DNA from: JAWLBM01 sp041687675
Lineage (GTDB): Bacteria > Pseudomonadota > Alphaproteobacteria > Rhizobiales > Pleomorphomonadaceae
Reading direction: 5' to 3'
DNA length: 64,000 nucleotides
Assembly: GCA_041687675.1 (NCBI GenBank)
Contig: JAWLBM010000027.1
Coordinates: forward strand, 4,838 to 68,837
Part shown: piece after piece, positions 61,224 through 64,000 of the stretch
Layout: the number at the start of each line of letters is the position of its first letter
Numbering within the stretch: the first letter of the stretch is position 1
The notes under the pieces: model-generated
The model's database searches: none
What the model was told of the DNA's origin: nothing
What the model saw: the letters and a program-made list of their open reading frames with translations, nothing else
Program-made: the position numbers and the translations under genes

Positions 61224-62135
61224 CTACCCCGCCTCGGCGGCGGCCTTCGGGCTGGAGCAGAGGGCGCGGATGGCCTCCACGGTCGGGCGGCCGAGGCCGA
61301 GCAGCGCGGCGGTCTCGGCCGCCTTGGCGGCCTCGACCGGGCGTCCGGCCATCTGCGACAGGGCGGCGAGCGTGTTGAGGAGCGCGCCCTCCCCCGCCAT
61401 GCGGGCCAGCGCCGCTTCGTCGAGCCGGCCGGTGCGGCGCATCAGGTCGACCGACTTGCGCGCGGAGACGGGGTCGCCGGTCCGGCGCGCCGCCGCCTTC
61501 GCTTCCGCCAGCAGCGCCGGCGGGATCCGCGCGGCGGCCTCCGCCCCCTCCGCCTCGACCTCCAGCACCATCCGGGCGAAGTCGGCCCGCGAGACGATCA
61601 CGGCGCCGAGGCGCGGGTGCTCCGCCGAGCGCTCGGACATCACGAGGAAGCCCGAGACGCCGAAGCGCGCGCCGGGGTTCTCCGCCAGCGCCATCAGCAC
61701 CAGCGACCCGCCGCGGCGGACCATCACGTCGGTGACGACCTCCGGCACCTTCTCCCGGCCCGCGAGGGCGAGCAGGTGCTCCTCGCCGCGCTCGCGCGCG
61801 ACCGCCACCATCAGGTCCTCGTCGAGCTCCATCGGGCCCTCCAGCACCGGAGCGGCCACCTCGACGTCCTCGTCCAGCACCAGGTCGCCGATCACCAGCG
61901 GCAGGTAGCGCCCGCCCTCGGCGATCCGCCGGGCGAAGGCGACCCTCTCCTCGCCGCCGAGCTGGCCGGCAAGCCGCGACAGCGCCTGGTCGAACACGGC
62001 CGTCCGGCCGTCCTCGTCCGGCAGCCCGGCGGCCAGGAACAGCGCCTCGATGCGGCGGAACATGACGAGCCGGCGGCCGGGATCGTCGTCCGCGGCGGCT
62101 TCGAGATCGGAGAGGAGACGCGCGGCGGCGCTCAT
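61224..62135 (-). CDS. DUF2336 protein
   Basis: A 303-residue, almost all-helical protein of the DUF2336 family, largely restricted to Alphaproteobacteria. Recognisable parts are the N-terminal ARLLSDLEAAADDDPGRR helix, the middle LVLDEDVEVAAPVLEGPMEL segment with its acidic run, and VPEVVTDVMVRRG. No catalytic motif is visible; helical repeats suggest protein binding. Function unknown. Confidence 0.82.
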   Translation of the reverse strand: MSAAARLLSDLEAAADDDPGRRLVMFRRIEALFLAAGLPDEDGRTAVFDQALSRLAGQLGGEERVAFARRIAEGGRYLPLVIGDLVLDEDVEVAAPVLEGPMELDEDLMVAVARERGEEHLLALAGREKVPEVVTDVMVRRGGSLVLMALAENPGARFGVSGFLVMSERSAEHPRLGAVIVSRADFARMVLEVEAEGAEAAARIPPALLAEAKAAARRTGDPVSARKSVDLMRRTGRLDEAALARMAGEGALLNTLAALSQMAGRPVEAAKAAETAALLGLGRPTVEAIRALCSSPKAAAEAG

Positions 62136-62438
62136 CGGGCGGGTCCTCCAGGAAAACGGACCCGCACTCTAGGTTTCGACGACTTAAGCGATCCCTCACC
62201 GGGTCCTTAGGATTGCAGCTTCCGCATGCTTTTTGGCGCGGGCCACGCGTCCGCCTCGACGTCGCGGTGGAGCGGGACGGGCCGGCTGCCGTCAACAGGC
62301 GACGCCGTCGGCCTTCTTTCGATTTCCCGGGCGGGGACCAGAACCACCGGTCCGCAACGGGGGTTTCGAGGGTCCGGGCCGGTCGGCCTACGGCGGGCCG
62401 TGCGCCGGGGAACCGACAGCGCGAACGGAGGACCCACG
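62136..62438. other. Intergenic region, no gene seen
   Basis: These 303 bases separate the divergent DUF2336 and DUF2267 genes. The part at 62165-62235 is AT-richer and may hold promoters, but no pair of boxes is convincing. Confidence 0.55.
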
Positions 62439-62885
62439 ATGAGCGTCAATGGTCTCGACGTCTTCGACCGCACGGTGCACGTCACCAACGAGTGGCTCGG
62501 CGACATCATGCATGAGCTCGACTGCGACCGTCAGCTCGCCTGGCACTCGCTGGGCGCGGTGCTCCGGGCCTTGCGCGACCGGCTGCCGGCGGACCTCGCC
62601 GCCAACCTCTCCGCGCAGCTGCCGATCCTCGTCCGGGGCGCCTACTACGACCAGTACAACCCGGCCCGGCAACCGGTGGTGAGCCGCAGCCTGGACGAGT
62701 TCCTCTCCCATGTGGACGAGGGTCTCGCCACCGCGCGGCCGGTCGATGCCCGGGCGAGCACAGAGGCTGTGTTCCACGCCCTCCGCCGCCACACCGACCC
62801 GCCGCTCGGGGACAAGATCAGCCATGCGCTGCCGGAGGAGCTGAGGGCGCTGTGGCAGGACGGCTCGGCCGGCGGCCGGGCCTGA
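62439..62885 (+). CDS. DUF2267 protein
   Basis: A 148-residue helical protein with the DUF2267 pattern: NEWLGDIMHELDCDRQLAWHSLGAVLRALRDRLP at the N-terminus and LSAQLPILVRGAYYDQYNP after it, the most conserved part of the family. DUF2267 proteins are stress-linked and of unknown function. The ATG follows GGAGGACC. The PEBP gene begins 23 bases downstream, so the two are probably one operon. Confidence 0.88.
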   Translation: MSVNGLDVFDRTVHVTNEWLGDIMHELDCDRQLAWHSLGAVLRALRDRLPADLAANLSAQLPILVRGAYYDQYNPARQPVVSRSLDEFLSHVDEGLATARPVDARASTEAVFHALRRHTDPPLGDKISHALPEELRALWQDGSAGGRA

Positions 62886-62908
62886 CGCGAGGCAACGGGA
62901 GACCGGAC

Positions 62909-63373
62909 ATGCCCCTTACCCTGATCAGTCCCGCCTTCGCGGATGGCGAACGGATGCCGGAGAAGTACACGCAGGACGCCGACAACCTGTCGCCGCCCCT
63001 GCGCTGGGCCGGCGTCCCGCCCGAGGCCCGCAGCCTGATGCTCCTGGTCGAGGACCCGGACGCGCCGGGCGGCACGTTCCGACATTGGGCGGTCTACAAC
63101 ATCCCGCCCGACCGGGACGGCCTGCCGGAGAGCGTCGAGACCGGGCCGAACGCCGTGTCGCTGCGGTTCGGACGCAACGACTTCGGCAACGCCCGCTGGG
63201 ACGGCCCGGCCCCGCCGCCGGGGCACGGGCCGCACCGCTACCGGTTCCGCCTGGCGGCGCTCGACACCGCCCACCTGGCGGTGCCGTCCGACGCCGGGGC
63301 GGCCAGCCTGTGGAACGAGGCACGCAAGCACCTCGTCGAGGAAGCGGACCTGACCGCGGTCTACGAGCGCTGA
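62909..63373 (+). CDS. YbhB/YbcL-family PEBP-like protein, copy A
   Basis: A 154-residue phosphatidylethanolamine-binding-protein fold. The ligand-pocket motif appears as LLVEDPDAPGGTFRHWAVYNIP near residue 50 and FGNARWDGPAPPPGHGPHRY near 90. Bacterial members are named Raf-kinase-inhibitor-like only by homology; their function is unknown. Its last 13 bases overlap the end of the convergent paralogue. ATG 62909 follows GGGAGACCGG. Confidence 0.93.
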   Translation: MPLTLISPAFADGERMPEKYTQDADNLSPPLRWAGVPPEARSLMLLVEDPDAPGGTFRHWAVYNIPPDRDGLPESVETGPNAVSLRFGRNDFGNARWDGPAPPPGHGPHRYRFRLAALDTAHLAVPSDAGAASLWNEARKHLVEEADLTAVYER

Positions 63374-63828
63374 CCCGCGGTGGCGACGATCTCCGCCTCG
63401 CCGAGGATGTGGTCGCGGGCAGCGTCGAACGCCTCGCCGGCAGCGGTGCCGTCGGCGAGGCCGAGGCTGTCGATCCCGAGGGCGACGAGCCGGATCCGGT
63501 AGGTGTGCCGCGCCCCCTCCGGCGGCTCGGGCCCGTCGTAGCCGGCGTTGCCGAAGTCGTTGACCGCATGCGGCAGCATCTCGGTGTGGGCGGCGGAGCT
63601 CCGTCCCGGCGCGAGGTGGCGCCGCTCGACCGGGATGTCGTAGACGAGCCAGTGCCGGAACGCCTCGGCAGGCGCGTCGGCGTCCTCCAGCTCCACCAGG
63701 AAGCTCCGCGTGCCCGGCGGCGGATCGGTCCAGTCGAGCTGCGGCGAGAGGTTGTCGCCGCGGCGAAGGTGCTGCCCGGGGATTTCCCCGCCGGTCTTGA
63801 TCGAGGGACTGGTGAGCGTGAAGGCCAT
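63361..63828 (-). CDS. YbhB/YbcL-family PEBP-like protein, copy B
   Basis: A 155-residue paralogue with the same pocket motifs (VELEDADAPAEAFRHWLVYDIP and FGNAGYDGPEPPEGARHTY). It replaces the usual DPDAP with DADAP. It is tail-to-tail with copy A and overlaps it by 13 bases, so each stop codon lies inside the other gene. Confidence 0.93.
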   Translation of the reverse strand: MAFTLTSPSIKTGGEIPGQHLRRGDNLSPQLDWTDPPPGTRSFLVELEDADAPAEAFRHWLVYDIPVERRHLAPGRSSAAHTEMLPHAVNDFGNAGYDGPEPPEGARHTYRIRLVALGIDSLGLADGTAAGEAFDAARDHILGEAEIVATAGQRS

Positions 63829-63984
63829 CGCGCGTCTCCGTCGCTGTGCGGTTGGGTCGATGCTCCCCGCTCGAACCCGCGAGGCCGGCGAGGGTTCATT
63901 GCCGCCAGGGGAATCGCATTTGGAGAATGACTCTAGCGCTTTGAGGTGAGATGGATTCTGTCAGCGGTTCCGAAGGAGGGACCG

Positions 63985-64000
63985 ATGGCGTCGTTGATGA
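63985..64000 (+). CDS. Possible start of a gene running off the window
   Basis: ATG at 63985 follows a strong AAGGAGGG site at ideal spacing, and five codons (MASLM) are open to the window end. Too short to identify. Confidence 0.45.

Overview
The window is a very GC-rich stretch of bacterial chromosome with tightly packed genes and many ATGA or GTGA overlaps. Gene content points to an alphaproteobacterium of the Hyphomicrobiales (Rhizobiales): an Atm1-type exporter next to psd-pssA, a DUF2336 protein, GFA-family proteins, a fused MobA-MoeA, a second GltX and rhizobial-type palindromic repeats. I cannot fix the genus from sequence alone. Nearly everything is core or housekeeping, with one clear accessory locus.

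Layout. 0-13 kb: the end of a YhaN-like ATPase, ArfB, an MFS carrier, a flavoprotein, FolD, a membrane-bound GGDEF-EAL protein, an aspartoacylase-like hydrolase, siroheme synthase CysG, and a divergent sugar-acid pair (KdgK and UxaA-type dehydratase). 13-25 kb: a KefF/KefC-like potassium efflux pair, a DUF559-GFA-Pip-CimA gene chain whose 5' end is embedded in palindromic repeats, CysS, a LOG-family hydrolase and a LysM protein with a very long Ala/Pro linker. 25-34 kb: exporter-psd-pssA, an L,D-transpeptidase, class I fumarase, a DUF305 protein and CreA. 34-43 kb: a GltX paralogue, two single-domain response regulators, adenine deaminase, a glycine-zipper lipoprotein and a polar amino-acid ABC importer. 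43-50.5 kb: molybdenum cofactor genes (mobA-moeA, moaA) interleaved with the Fe-S carrier Mrp and two exporters.

The accessory locus follows tRNA-Lys(CUU) at 50819-50894. A single gene of 1371 codons (51095-55210, minus strand) has visibly lower GC than its surroundings. It encodes a HigA-like XRE helix-turn-helix, a candidate PD-(D/E)XK-type nuclease segment, a region that looks like an NTPase without a Walker A motif, and a long helical C-terminus. A perfect 10+1+10 palindrome of HigA-operator type lies 31 bases upstream of its start, and no HigB toxin gene is present. This is the best candidate in the window for an undescribed, self-regulated defence or abortive-infection gene.

The right end (55.5-64 kb) carries an isoprenylcysteine-methyltransferase-like membrane protein, a lipoprotein made of (SSSGG)8 encoded by a 15-bp tandem repeat, a secreted caspase-Sel1 protein, a Cys-rich secreted protein abutting a DUF2336 gene, a DUF2267 protein and two convergent, overlapping PEBP-family genes. 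Two families of dispersed palindromes also stand out: an 88-bp element in three intergenic copies, and a shorter element clustered around the DUF559 gene.
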